Origin: Stratiolaelaps scimitus
Taxonomy: Eukaryota > Arthropoda > Arachnida > Mesostigmata > Laelapidae
NCBI GenBank assembly: GCA_019614645.1
Contig: JABWDB010000048.1
Coordinates: 2,177,501 to 2,241,500, forward strand
Direction: 5' to 3'
Length of the DNA stretch: 64,000 nt
The notes beneath the pieces are model-generated. The model did no database searches, had not been told where the DNA came from, and was given only the letters and a program-made list of their open reading frames with translations. Each line of letters opens with the position of its first letter. Position 1 is the stretch's first letter. Both the position numbers and the translations under genes were made by a program. This document shows positions 44,701-56,779 of the stretch, piece by piece.

Positions 44701-45978
44701 CCCGACATGCACATTCCTGTCCGTAAATTTGTAGAGGACTGTACTGAGGATGCCGATTTCTTTGTTAGGGCAGCGCGACCCGTGTGTTTTATTTTTTGTT
44801 TAAGGTCACACAGACACTGGGCCCCCACAAGGACGAAACATGTACTAACTTCATTGTTGGCCAACTGAATGACTAATTCGATTAATTCGAGCTGGGGCAA
44901 AAGAGCAGTTTGGCCGGGCCGCCAACACAATCATTGGGGTGATCTCGACCACCGATGTGGTTAACAATCAGTCTCTAATCACTCGGCAAAATAGACCACG
45001 CAGCGGCAAAACGATAAGCTGTATCGAGATTCGTTGCACGAGCTGAACGTGTAAACAACAATTTCTTATGGAGATTAGCTCGTATGCACAAATGAACGTC
45101 CTCATTAGCAAATTATCGTTTCATAATAATAACAACAACAACAACAATAATGCCTACAGATTATTAAATATTACTCACTCTCCTGTGCTCACCCTGTGTG
45201 CTCACTCCCCACTCTCATTACCATGCCCACTTTGGCTTTGCTAATAAACGCGAATTTCTATTGTATAATATGTTTGCGGTCGTGAGCCACAGAAAACCGA
45301 GTATATTACCACCACCGACAGGAGCTGCACAACTGTCTGCCACAGGAGGGTCATTTGAATAATGATCGGCGATCATGAAATCTGATCATGATTTAGTAAA
45401 GCATATCAGAACTGGCCATTCAGCAACGTCGGTGTCTCGGGAACGCCAACAGCTGTTAACGGCAAGACGGACGCCGTCGATATCCCACCACCACAACAGA
45501 TCTCCTCCTGCTGCTTTTGTACGACGAATCGAGAAAATATATAATTAGCATAATGTGATACAATAACTGGACCCTGACACCCTGTCCGTAACGACTTCTC
45601 TAATGATTGTGTATTTACAGACGCACAATCATGATCAATAAATTTATAAATTTAATAGACGAAGCGCTGATTATATCACGTGGTCGGATGTATCTACAGC
45701 AGATATTTATATTCGTGGTTTTCTGTGTGTATTTAGCACATCAGAAAAGATACTAGAGTAAGTCTTCTCGGATTATTGTACATATATATACACTTTGTGT
45801 AACTAATCGAAAATAATGCTACATTTAGTGTCTCTCAGCAACAAAAAAAGAAACTACAGTTGCTAGTTAATTGCCAACTCCAGTATTGCTCGTCGTATGT
45901 ACCTGTGTTGATACGCTTAACTGCTGGTAGGTTGGTAAAACAAAATACTCATTAGCAGACAGCTGTTAACATGAAGGA

Positions 45979-46028
<50 letters not shown>

Positions 46029-46620
46029 TCGTGAAGCTAATACGTTTTCCGGTATCGACTACTGTTTGAAGCAAAAAAAAAATATTAAATTGATCATCTA
46101 TCTGTTTATCTGTATTGATCAAACTAATCCGATTGACAGTGGCTTCAGTTGCCCCTTGAGAGAATATGAAAGAATTTTCTAGTCGATTGGAAAATGAGAC
46201 AGTGCAGAAATCCCCGATATCTCCGATAGGCGGATTATCGCCTTAATCCTGTAACATTTAAGGCATTGGCGCAACGCGTTGCTTTCCAACGAGTTTGACA
46301 ATGTAATTAGCTTGAATCGCAAGGAGCTCTCAAATTCGAAGTAAAACTGGCCTGCGTACTGGAAAAATAACGATTTCCATTGGACTAGTTTTAAGACTAC
46401 CGCAACTGATAACGTATTCGTGAACTGCGTCTAAGAATGTACATTTTAAGCAACACGAAACAACAGCAAATCCCGGCAAATATTTGTTGTGCATTTTTGA
46501 TTATCTGAACCTACAAGTGCCTCCGTTTGTAACTTAACCTCCGTGGCGTAACGATTCCATGTGGTACAAAATACCTGTGTTTGTAATCGTCCCATGTTAT
46601 CATCCACGCAAAACTAAAAA
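41720..46620. other. No confident gene
   Basis: AT-rich DNA. A - strand frame at 44059-44496 has a signal-peptide-like stretch (MLLVLFCAACLVQARWE) followed by a cysteine-containing region, but it runs into a hydrophobic low-complexity part and has no clear splice borders. A + strand hydrophobic frame sits at 43132-43368. Neither is assignable. (AT)n lies at 45984-46024. Confidence 0.45.
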
Positions 46621-46627
46621 TGTAGTA

Positions 46628-46755
46628 TGATCTATCTCGGAAGCCAGAGGCCGCAGGTTCGAGCCCCGCTGTGTGACATATAAGAGAGCTTAAGCATTGA
46701 AAAATTGCAGCTCCTTAAATAAACCAATAAACATTTACCATTTACCATTTTACCA
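46628..46755 (+). repeat. tRNA-derived SINE, 5'-truncated
   Basis: It starts at aagccagaggccgcaggttc (B box region GCAGGTTCGAGCCCC), continues gtgacatataagagagctta and attgcagctccttaaataaa, and ends in CCATTTA short repeats. It lacks the A-box half. Confidence 0.75.
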
Positions 46756-46759
46756 TCAT

Positions 46760-49700
46760 GAGGCACCGTGATAAGCTGGGCACCATATAGACCAAGTGAC
46801 ACACACGGGCAGGAGCTAACTATTAATATCTTTGATATAGATAAGTGAACGTCCTCTGAGTGCGAAGAGCTGAGCTTTTGGTGGTCACCGGTTTTCATCT
46901 TTATACTTCGTCGACCCAATCTGTTCGAAAAATAGCTGAAAATGAATTTGCATTTTGTCCGCCAGTTCAGCCACTTCTGGCTATCTTTCATGTTAGTAGT
47001 GATCATGGTAGTGATCGGCTAAGAGACGACTATTGTTTCATTGATATAATCGGATACAGTAAAAGTGTTATTCTTATTTGCGCTTCCAATGAGTCATGAG
47101 GCAACAAGACTGCCAGAATATCCATTAAAGCCATGCTTAACATGATCGCTCATTTAACGTGACCCCCATGAGTGGCGGAGCGAAATCTTTTGGTTTAACA
47201 TATCTTTTCAACGTTTTGAAACTGAGTATATAGATGCCTCTGAGACCCCAAGTGAAATTCGTTGATGTCGTAATAACAATGTTCCCATTATTATTATTAT
47301 TATTTCTATTAGTATTATTATTATTATTATCACAAATTATCGCCTCATTACATATGAGCAGCATTTGGCTCTTGTTTCGCAAATTTGTATTGTCGAAGGC
47401 GCTTCATAGTGTGTCACGGTTACTCTAGTAAGAAGCTGCAACCGACAATTACAGTTCGATTCAAGTGGACCTTGTACAATGTACTCTGGGCTAGCGACTA
47501 GACCGATCTATTTCGACTCTCTCTCTCTCTATCTCTTCTGCTCTCGCCTCCTAAAGCACTGCTAGTTCATATTCGACAAGCTCGAAGCTCTGCTGCAACC
47601 GGTTGAAGTATAGCGAGACCCAATCTAGTAACCTACGGCTCTGTAGCAGATAGAGGCGTACTGCGTTGTGAGCCACCGCGCCAGATAACAGCTAACCCAT
47701 AACACCTCTAGGCGTGAATAGTTTGTTCAGAATGAGCGTTCCCTACTCAAAACGCTTCGTCATTGAACTCTCTGTCTAGCCACACAGACCGAACGAGAGA
47801 GAGAGAGAGATAGCGAGCGAGAGAGAGAGAGTCAGAAAATAATGAGGTCGCAATAGACCCTACTCACGAAGCAGGAAGCGACAAAGGATATAGCTAAGCT
47901 GGTCTGATATTGCACGCCTCCATGAACGGTTATGGGATTATGGGGCCTTCTCTCATAACTAGTGCTGTCAGTAGACAGCCAGACATGGACGGATGACTGG
48001 AAAGAGTAATCACAGAGACAAGTCCACGTGGTGTTGTTATGATTATCATTATTATTATTATTATTATAACGGCTGAGAGGTAGAATACGCTTCGTCTATT
48101 GTAGTGTTTTTTAACTTGACATATTGCAACGGATATCTGTGGCATCGAAATAAAAAGGCTGGTTATGCCCCGGTTATAGCTATGTCGTGGTGGGCTGTAA
48201 GCAACGACACCCTTTAGCCAATATTAATGTTGTAAAGGTCTTAGGTCACAAGTATTGTCGAAGTATAAGTGCACACGTCTGTCCCACACTCGTGCAGCGT
48301 TAAGCTTGAAATTAGCTTAAAGATTAAGCAAGTTGTGTCTGCTATTAATTTTCTCAATTTTCCAGTACTCAGTGCACTGAAGTGATATGGTCACTTCCGG
48401 CTCCATATGAAAGGCCACGTAAGGACTTTTCCTCCCGTAGTAATGCTTTTTTCTTTCCTTTTTTTTTATCTGACCTTCAACATTTTCCCTATCTGACAGG
48501 CCTCTGCACTTAACCTTTTAGGTATTACTATGAGGACTGGTCGGGGCAACCTTTGCTTATTTTCCCAACCTTACTCGTACCTGGCAAGAACCTTCGAATA
48601 AAGGAAGATGATGATAAAGAACTCCAAAGATTCTATAAAGAAATGACACGATTTGATCCCGCTTCTCTCCCAAGACGCTTACCACTAGACGACCATCCAG
48701 GGGACAGGACCATCCCATAATAATGCTGCCATATAAATAAATGCTCAACGGGCCAAGGGTTGGGGACCGGCCGCCAACTCAAAACAACGTAGTTAATTGT
48801 TAGAAAGCTTAAACAGAGATGGATATATTTTAACCAAGAAGGTCTACGGGAAGTGAGCGCGTCTCGTGGAATGATATAGCGTCCGCATTGCACGCAGTAG
48901 TTTGATTGTGTATGAACCTCTGTGTGCCTTGAATTCGTGTTATTTTCTCGAATACCTTCGATATTTTTCCTAGCTGATATACTGAACTGGAATGACTCTC
49001 ATGATCCGACTTTTGGTCCAAATAGTCTGGTAGATATTAACCGGGAATCACTCACACTGCAAACACTGGATATATAAAGAGTACAGAATGTCGAGTAGAT
49101 GTATCGCGTCTACTCCAGGCTGGAAGATGGTATTTTTAAGCCGAGAAGAAAATGCACATGGAATACAGTGGAATACCTAGGTAGTTGAAATCGATGAGAA
49201 TTTGTATTGCGAACATTGGAGATACGGGTGAGCTGTACTAAAATAGGTATGACAACAGTGGCAGCGACATCATGGCCGACAGCAGTGTTCGTTTCGATTT
49301 CTTATGTCGAAAGTATTACCGTGGGGCAGGTGAAAGCAATTTTACTGGGTCCAGGCTATCCAAGGCCTCTGACCGTGGGGCGACTTGAGTTTTTTTACAC
49401 CCGCTAAGTTTCGTATATAGAATAGAATATATCCACATGTAGGGTGTGATTGAGTGCTTGGTCTTAAGCCTTGGTATGGTGTCGGGCAGCTATGTTCAGC
49501 CGAGTTTAGCCGGATTCTGTTTTATCGTACGCGTACACAGCTCTCTGGTAAACGTACTGAAACGATAAACTTAAGTGGGTTAAAAAAAATCGCACCGTTC
49601 AATCTCGCTATAGACAATGTCAGGTCAATGAGCCGGTAGCAGTATGTCGTTTTCGTCTGGTTAACGTGCACTGGTCACGATATTTTGTTTCCGTTACAGC

Positions 49701-49980
49701 TTCTCTACGAGAGTTGTTTGCGTGACTCAATGCAGTCCTTTGTAAACCCAGCTCTCCAATCGAGCTGGCCTACCGTGAGCTCCCACTGGAAGCTCAATCA
49801 GATTCTTCAACACGCCAAAGCTAAGAGATACACACTGTTTTGTTGGCTTCAGACACCATATACAAATAGATGACCTCAGCCAAATATGTACATCTTTAAG
49901 CCAATATTTGTCTTTCACCCAAAACGAACAGGACCCAAAGAGGAGTTGTACAGAAATTACCCCCTAAAACTGACAAGCGA
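46760..49980. other. No confident gene
   Basis: ATT/AAT tracts lie at 47290-47332 and 48047-48068, and GA/CT microsatellites near 47517-47531 and 47797-47830. Short + frames at 49207-49407 and 49685-49873 look mildly coding but carry no identifiable domain. Confidence 0.45.
48640..48725 (-). repeat. tRNA-like SINE fragment
   Basis: The - strand reads GGATGGTCGTCTAGTGGTAA (A-box-like), GCGTCTTGGGAGAGAAGCGG and GATCAAATCG (weak B box). The following DNA (taatgctgccatataaataa on +) resembles that near the SINE at 56635. Confidence 0.45.
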
Positions 49981-50446
49981 CATTAGTTTACTATTTTATA
50001 AAGCGGAAACACCAAAAGAGAGAGAGAGAGAGAGATGAAGACGCGTGACCTGAACCTATCATAGTGACCTTACAAACTGTTTCCTGGCTCAGACAACAAA
50101 ACAATGCCTCGAGATTTTAGGAAATCGCCCTCCCGTGTCTATTCATCGTGCGTTGCCAGCCAGAGGAACTATTCTGCTTTTTTTGCACAGTTTTATGAAA
50201 AGGAGCTCGACGCCGCTGTTGATCCACGGATATTGAACTTTCGATGGCTTTCTTCGGGAGCTTTTCTTCGACTATATTATGCCCTGGCTGACGTGCAGCA
50301 TATGGGTTTAACATAATTAAGGCCGTTGTATTCTCTACTTCACAAATTGACCTATTCCACTTTTTTCGCTATCGCTACTTAGCTTACCGTTGTCGAACCG
50401 TAACAGGTAAAATGCCAGCTGAAGCTGCAAAGCGTATGGCGGAGAT

Positions 50447-50891
50447 TTAATTTAAAGTTTCCCCACACATCCGCCGCCGCCGTCTGGAGCGCTTTGGCCT
50501 TTTCTTTGTTATTACTCCGGTTCTTAGCTCCAGCATCGTCTTTGTTTTCAACACGACGAGAGCGGCAAGTTTTGCCACCAATAGCGGATCAGCAGCGGGG
50601 CCACAGTAGCCACTGTCCCGTTTCATCAAAGAGGATTGGCCGAAGTTTCTGCGGACAAGCTGCTTCGATCGGAGCATTCCGTTCGATCGTTGAACATCCG
50701 CAGTCTCGGAGTCCGCTGCTGACGGGGGAGTGTGGATAGCCAATGCGAACGAAGTGAAATCGACCGGTCGCCAGAAAACATTTCGTTTTGTTCGATCTCT
50801 CTGGCTGTCCTCTTTGCGCATGACACCCCTCATTTTCACTGATCTGATTCTCACCTTTTTCTTCGTAAGTCCTATATACCGAAATCATCAC
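50447..50891 (-). pseudogene. Unidentified coding-like block, two open frames
   Basis: On the - strand one frame (ATG at 50854) is open for 135 codons, with KEDSQRDRTKRNVFWRPVDF and a basic end KKRPKRSRRRRRMCG. A second frame reads APIEAACPQKLRPILFDETG, then WLLWPRC, then TGA at 50589, then continues without a break as GKTCRSRRVENKDDAGAKNR and LQTAAADVWGNFK for another 70 or so codons. The second has the more protein-like composition. Which frame is real, and whether the in-frame TGA is a decay mark, cannot be settled by eye. No family recognised. Confidence 0.35.
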
Positions 50892-51836
50892 ATTGGCTTA
50901 GAAGCAAGATTAATTTCCGCGTTTCCCTGAGAAATTTATCGGAATTATTGAAACCTAGTCATCCGCTAGCCCCGGATACCTTTGAAATGTTGGTTTCGTC
51001 GACTTTGATGGCTGTGAAGTTTTCGGACTCAAAATACAGGGTGGAAATAGATAATTCTTAGTAACCAATGTCAGCCGAAGTTTGCGGATCCATTTCGACC
51101 ACCATCGATGACTTGCTACTGTCACACCCAGACACACGAACTAATCAAATCACGTGCATTTCAATAAAGTGTATAAAACAGCGCCGCAAAGCTATGCGAT
51201 CAAGCAAATACGTATAGGAACTAATTTATAAGACGTAAGCAAACCAATATTTTCATGGTGTCTGTAGTCTAAACCTAACGACCAAACCTAAACAAGATAC
51301 AGGTTGTTTTTACACTGTCATCAAAACGGAACCTCTAAACAGAGTTGCCAACTGTTTAGTTGAAGGGAGGTCCTAACGTAGAACATACCGTGAAGGCCAC
51401 AGGAAAGACGACGCCCGCATCTGCCGAAGTCGGGTCTATTTAAATCCTCCCTGAAAGTGGAGAACACCCATTATAGACAGAAGCGGCCCAGCGTTCCTCG
51501 TTTGTGATACCACGGCGAGCAGGGTTCCGCCAAAAGCCAACCGCCATCCCCGACTAGTTGCACCTGTTCAGGCCCTGTTAGCTCGTCGAAATGTAGGTAA
51601 GGTAAGTTGTTGACAACAACCGATATCCTTCCTCTCCGCTGGGACAGCAGCTCGTCTTTCCATCTTCGTTAAGATTTCATCAAGAGCAAATAAGCGACCG
51701 AAGCCGGCTTTTTTATATCATGTATTGCGCTTCGTTCGAGGGGCAAGAAACATTACAGCGTCCTATTTATTAATACGTGAGAGGTGAACTCTGAGTTTTG
51801 TATGGGATAGCTGAACGGTAAACGTCAATAGATCCG

Positions 51837-52031
51837 GTGATGGAGGAACTCCTGGTAGTTCTCGAAAAAATAGTCCTTTTTTGGGGAATTACCGGCGGCT
51901 TGTTCAAAATCATAATTTACATAATAAGTGTTTTGTCGAAAATCGAATATGATGTCATAGAGTTGACGATCTGCGGCGATTCACTCCAATCCATGGAATC
52001 AATGACAAAAGATCAGAACGACGAGGATTGA
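51837..52031 (+). CDS. Small hypothetical ORF
   Basis: A 64-residue ATG frame, with a hydrophobic middle (IVLFWGITGGLFKIIIYIIS) and an acidic end (SMESMTKDQNDED). It could be a membrane-anchored peptide or an exon. No family or promoter support. Confidence 0.2.
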   Translation: MMEELLVVLEKIVLFWGITGGLFKIIIYIISVLSKIEYDVIELTICGDSLQSMESMTKDQNDED

Positions 52032-52849
52032 CGTTTACTATGGTTGTTTTTATTGTTATTGTTGTTGTCAAGGCTATATCGAAACACTCGCCAAGGCCGT
52101 ACCCTTAGATCGGTTGAAATATGCTCGTGGGAATATGCTAAATAGGCATGACTCTATTCTGTCTGTGTCTGCTGCCTCTTTTGAGACTGCGTGGAAGGTA
52201 CTGTGAATAGATAAACTGCTGCGCCTAATGTAAGTCAACTGAACGTAGCTAAAACATGAGAAGGCCCATAGTGGAAGGTAACGCAAGTGCGGCTTACAAG
52301 CTTTGGACGGGACAATTGTTCTATCCAAGGATAACACAGGACAACAATATATATATATATATATATATGTATATATTCTAAAGAAGGAAAACCAGGACAA
52401 AGCTATTCTGCTGAAATTCCAAAATAAAGTAGTGTGACAGATGTGATGGGAGAACGCGATAGTTGCAACGCTAGTTAGAGCAGTTTGACTGAAATGGGAA
52501 GAGATTATTTTAGCGGTAACAGTACGGGATTGCTTGAACATTTCACTGGGGAACAAAAACGAATTTGCTTTTTTTCATTTCTATTTTTTCAATTCATTTT
52601 AATTTTTGCAACACGGCAACAAACAGGATAACTTCAGCGAGACAATTGTAACTGACAAGTTTTGGATGTCATCGACAAACAGACTGACGCGATGCCTGTG
52701 GTAAGGTGAGCGTGCCGGGGAGCGTCAGTCTGGTAAGCAACCAACCAACGATCAAAATGATCTATCCTAAATGTAAAAATGGTGTGCAGTCCAAAGCCAT
52801 CACGATGACGTGTCCTAATTTAAGGCCGTCAAGCTACAGGCGAGGTTTT

Positions 52850-53060
52850 TAACGGAGTTACTTTTCCACGAGTTGAAAATTCCCATTCGGTTCCGTCCTT
52901 CGGTCGGAAGTGAAGTGGCCGACGTCATATGAAGCGATGTCGAAAACAGTTGTACTGTCGACGGAGTTGAATTTTTAAGGCTGAGAATCTGCCCGGAAAA
53001 TTTACTACTTAGTAAAGCGGCCGACGTATAATACGACTCAAAGTAGTATCTCAAGGTAAG
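52850..53060 (-). repeat. Copy of an unnamed dispersed sequence (pairs with 55360-55470)
   Basis: The - strand reads AGTAAATTTTCCGGGCAGAT, TCTCAGCCTTAAA, then TTTTCGACATCGCTTCATATG. The same order appears on the + strand at 55370-55440 with a few differences. One - strand frame includes VDSTTVFDIASYDVGHF, then PNGNFQLVEK. Confidence 0.5.
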
Positions 53061-53332
53061 TAAGATAACGTATGATTCACGAAAGTGACGAGGAACAAAC
53101 TCTTCTAGAACCACAATAGTGTCAGACTTCTTTGCAGGATTACCATCGATGAGTCTAAGACGTCTCTACCGTGTAAGCTTGTAATCATATGCAAAGCGCG
53201 GCGCCTGTCGTCTTTACCGATCATGGAAACCAGGTGTTACACAAGAAGCTTGTAGCCAATACTCAAGGAGCTAATCGATTGAATATCGGTTAAAGTGGAC
53301 CTACAAGCGGCCTTAGGGTGTGATGGAAAGGG

Positions 53333-53692
53333 TTGCTTTGGGCAGCAGACCTTGCTCTGCAGCAACGTTCCGACCTTTCTGGTTGTTATTCCGCACGGCG
53401 GTCTCGCTCAGCGCTCACGTTTATGCACCGAGTCCACTATAATACACCCAGAGCGGTACCCGTGACCCAATTAGCCGAAATCCCGCCGTGGCTTCTAAAC
53501 ACAGTGCAGCATGCCAAGTGTGAGGTGATTACTGTTGCTCTTCCTACTCAGACCGCTCTCTCCGTTGTAGACATTTTTGCCAACAGGGCTCCTATGCATA
53601 TTGGAAAATTGCATTGCGAGATCGAAACTCGGAATCTGTCTTTGATATTATTCTTCATGCTAGTAAATCGGTTGTCGAATTATGCACCTTAA
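53333..53692 (+). CDS. Hypothetical ORF, weak
   Basis: A 119-codon frame without a proper ATG at the given start. The part PVTQLAEIPPWLLNTVQHAK, then IFANRAPMHIGKLHCEIETR, is protein-like. It may be a retroelement fragment (the C-terminal part of a non-LTR ORF2 is one possibility), but I see no diagnostic motif. Confidence 0.25.
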   Translation: MLWAADLALQQRSDLSGCYSARRSRSALTFMHRVHYNTPRAVPVTQLAEIPPWLLNTVQHAKCEVITVALPTQTALSVVDIFANRAPMHIGKLHCEIETRNLSLILFFMLVNRLSNYAP

Positions 53693-53731
53693 GCGAGATC
53701 CACTGGGAAGTCCAATGCATTGAGTTGACAC

Positions 53732-53765
<34 letters not shown>

Positions 53766-54059
53766 TTTATTCACACGGTATTGTGTTATACATTCCTAAT
53801 CACCTAGTAAAATGGCGCAACAGTACACTTAAAAATATAAAAAATTATAATTTTAAATTATTATATTATTGTTATATATAATAACAAGTAATACTTCGGT
53901 ATGGATACGATCGTCTCAGCTGTACCGAGGTGTGGTACGTGACGTTTTGACAGTTTTCCATTTTATCGCCTCCTTGTGTCGCTTGGCCCTCACGGTTTGT
54001 TTTCGTCCACTGCTCGTTCGAAAGTTGGGTCCTTCCTCTACAAGTGCGGCACAATAGCG

Positions 54060-54895
54060 GTTAGTGAACGTAGCATTTTCCACTTTACGAAGACCCCAAA
54101 CATGGTCGTTCCAATCAGTGGCTAAAAAGGCGTGTTTTCGCCACCTGCTCTTCTATGTTTTTCCACCTAGACCAAAAGGCAGTTGTGAAGCAGCCAGGGA
54201 GATCTGTTCTACATATGATGACGGTGTTATCAGTGAGAGGACTGCTTAATATTGGATGGCCAAGTTTAAAGGTGGCATTCTGGACGTTGAGGATGCATCC
54301 CGCTAGGGTCGACCACCTAACTTTGATAAGGAGCGTTTTTGAAGTGGTGCATCTATGTCAACATGAAACACAGACGAAGTGTGTGGCTCCAGTAGCGACG
54401 ACGAAATCCTGAGTGCAGCAAGATTTGCACCTAAAGAAGGTCATGAGTTGTTGTGCTTTTAGTGGGACTGGAAAAGCACGGTTTACTACTGGGAAACGTT
54501 GGAAAACACTCAGAGGATAAACCAGCACGTCTATATGGAGCAATTGCGTCGCGTCAGCTGCACTCTTCAAGAGAAAAGGGCAGATAAACGACTGCAGGTG
54601 ATTCTGTCACACGACAACGACAGGTCCCACATCAGAAAATCCGTGAAAACGACCCTAAACAACCTCGACCGGAAAGGTCCTTTACCCAACAGCCGTATTC
54701 ATCCGACCTTGTGCCTATCGATTATCACCTTTTCCGTTTCCTTGGCAAATCATTGACAAGGCATCAGCCTCGTCCATGAAGATAACTTCGAAACATAGCC
54801 GGACAGCATTTTCTTTCACCAAACCAAAGGGAAACCTTTTGGAAAGAAGGCATCTATAAATTGTCCATCTAATGTAGGTTACAATGCTTAATTAA
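54060..54895 (+). mobile_element. Decayed mariner transposon
   Basis: Transposase pieces in the three + frames appear in the right order: FRHLLFYVFPPRPKGSCEAA, REICSTYDDGVISERTAQYW, AKFKGGILDVEDAS, a catalytic-core stretch ending VILSHDNDRSH (second Asp), and degraded versions of the SDLVPIDYHLF third-Asp motif near 54700-54735. Many stops and frameshifts separate them. Its sequence differs from the mariners at 10.9 and 39.9 kb. Terminal inverted repeats could not be located. Confidence 0.8.
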
Positions 54896-55145
54896 TGGAC
54901 TTGGTTACCTGGGATGGATTAATTGAATTTGAAATTCTCAATTGATTCAGCCGTAGATGATATGCGTTGTATAGTTTATTATCGTGCAACGTAGTGATCT
55001 TGTGCAGCCACTGTTTACCACTAAATTGAGACTCTTCCCTTAGCTGACCTTCAGCTCTATTCAGAGGCCTCGGTACATCTTTGTATTATAGCTTTGCTTC
55101 CAGGACCCGTCAGGATTTGAAACGGGGCCCATTCAGGCAACTGCA

Positions 55146-55454
55146 GTGCTGGCCAGGAATAAAGATTATTCATCGCCTTTACCCTGTTATTCACCCTCGC
55201 CCAGGCGGCCGGTCATGCGGGACTTATCTGAGATTTCCCAACACAACATAGTCAACATCAACATATGCATTCTGGATTGTCTATGGTGGCTCCGAAGTGC
55301 TACATGGGTATCACAACAGACGATATCTGGGGCTCCAGATATCATCGAACGTTTTCAAATAGAACCAAGTAAATTTTCCGGGCAGACGCTTAGCCTTAAA
55401 CATTTAACTTTCACGGTACTGCCTTCGGCATTGCTTCAGAAGACGGATCCCTAA
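55146..55454 (+). other. Open frame overlapping an unnamed dispersed sequence
   Basis: The frame holds PDIIERFQIEPSKFSGQTLS, shared in part with the - strand frame at 52815-53114 (SSKFSGQILSLKN). The paired copy at 52850-53060 indicates a repeat rather than a host gene, although a duplicated exon is possible. Confidence 0.35.
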
Positions 55455-55470
55455 ATGCAAATGCACAAGT
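55360..55470 (+). repeat. Copy of an unnamed dispersed sequence (inverted relative to 52850-53060)
   Basis: aagtaaattttccgggcaga, cgcttagccttaaa, then ccttcggcattgcttcagaa aligns with the reversed copy 2.4 kb upstream. Confidence 0.5.
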
Positions 55471-56634
55471 GTGCAAAATGGGACTACGCAATGCGAATTG
55501 CACCTCAATAGCCACCCTCTTCAATCCGGCACCGTGTGGCCCACTACTTGGTGTTAGAGCGGCCGAGTAGCTCTTAGTTTTCCCACAAAACGCCGAGATG
55601 TCCGCCATCTCAAGGAAAGATGATGCTCGAGACAGGAGTACGCACGACTAAAGGTGAGTGGTGATTTTCAAAAGCGTGAATAATTGATCTTATGATGCCT
55701 ACGGGTAGCTGTAAACATCATAAGATCGATGTTTATGAGCACAGGAATAGCTAAGTCCCTGGGTGACCATCCCCCTATGTGGGAACCTGATAAATTTAGT
55801 CGCTGTATTTTAGCGACGAAGCAAGAAACAAAATAGGTCATAAAAAATATGTCATATGAGGCTTTCCAAAGAAGGCAAAACTGCTCAGTCTGTAATATCA
55901 CCGGTACCAATCGAAGGCAACGATGCGTGTAAAAGATATGCAAACGTTTGAAGATCGAAAAATGTCCATAACGAGAGTGAATTTCAATTTAAAATGAATT
56001 TTTTTAAATGATATTGAGTGGCGAAAAATCGGACGTGTACAATTAAAAATTAATCGGAATGTACATTCCAACAAACACCGAAGTGTACACGGAGAGTACA
56101 GTTGGAAAATGGCATTTTCCTGAATGAACAATTCAATTATTATCATTTTCGATATGAAATCGAAACCATGGTCACCAGACTGAAAAATATACAGAAATAT
56201 CGCTTCAGCTGGGGGTGGACGGGGTTTGCTTGCGGATATAGGTGGACGGCGCAAGTATCACAGCAGATATCTGCGTGCGCTTAACTTGCGAATTCTGCTA
56301 TAGAATAGTAACATAGCTAATCACTTAGTTCACATAGTTTATCTCACTCACACATAGTTTATCAATCAAGTCCTCATTTACGCGAACAGTCTGTGTAGTT
56401 TCGTACGTTTTTGTATCATATTTGGCGCCGCTTTATCTAACTCCGACAAGATATAGACTTTACATGCAGTTGGCGACTGTTTGGTTCCTCGATAAGCGTC
56501 TCAGGAAAGAGATCTAATAGCCATTCGAAAGAGATGTATATGCAGTTAGCTAACTATTGGATGAATGAATGAATCTCTCTTAATAATGGTGGTACGATCA
56601 GCGGGGACACACCTGGATTAAAAAAGTGAAGAAG

Positions 56635-56770
56635 AATTATTGCATCGTATCCGAGGTTCGATTCCTGATATGGTCTGAGGGTGGTGTCGCTGTTTCTTCC
56701 CAACATTTCTCATCGTAATGCCGCCATCATACACATAATACGGGTAATAAGGCCTTGGGCCCAAATCGAG
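56635..56770 (+). repeat. tRNA-like SINE fragment
   Basis: A B box (ccgaggttcgattcctgat) is followed by tcgtaatgccgccatcatac and a ccttgggccc end, similar to DNA next to 48640-48725. The A-box half is unclear. Confidence 0.45.
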
Positions 56771-56779
56771 CAAGCATAT

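Noticed and set aside
28780..51560. Possible shared element between 28780-28940 and 51460-51560
   Set aside because: Only a short word (ctcg.ttgtgata) matches convincingly.
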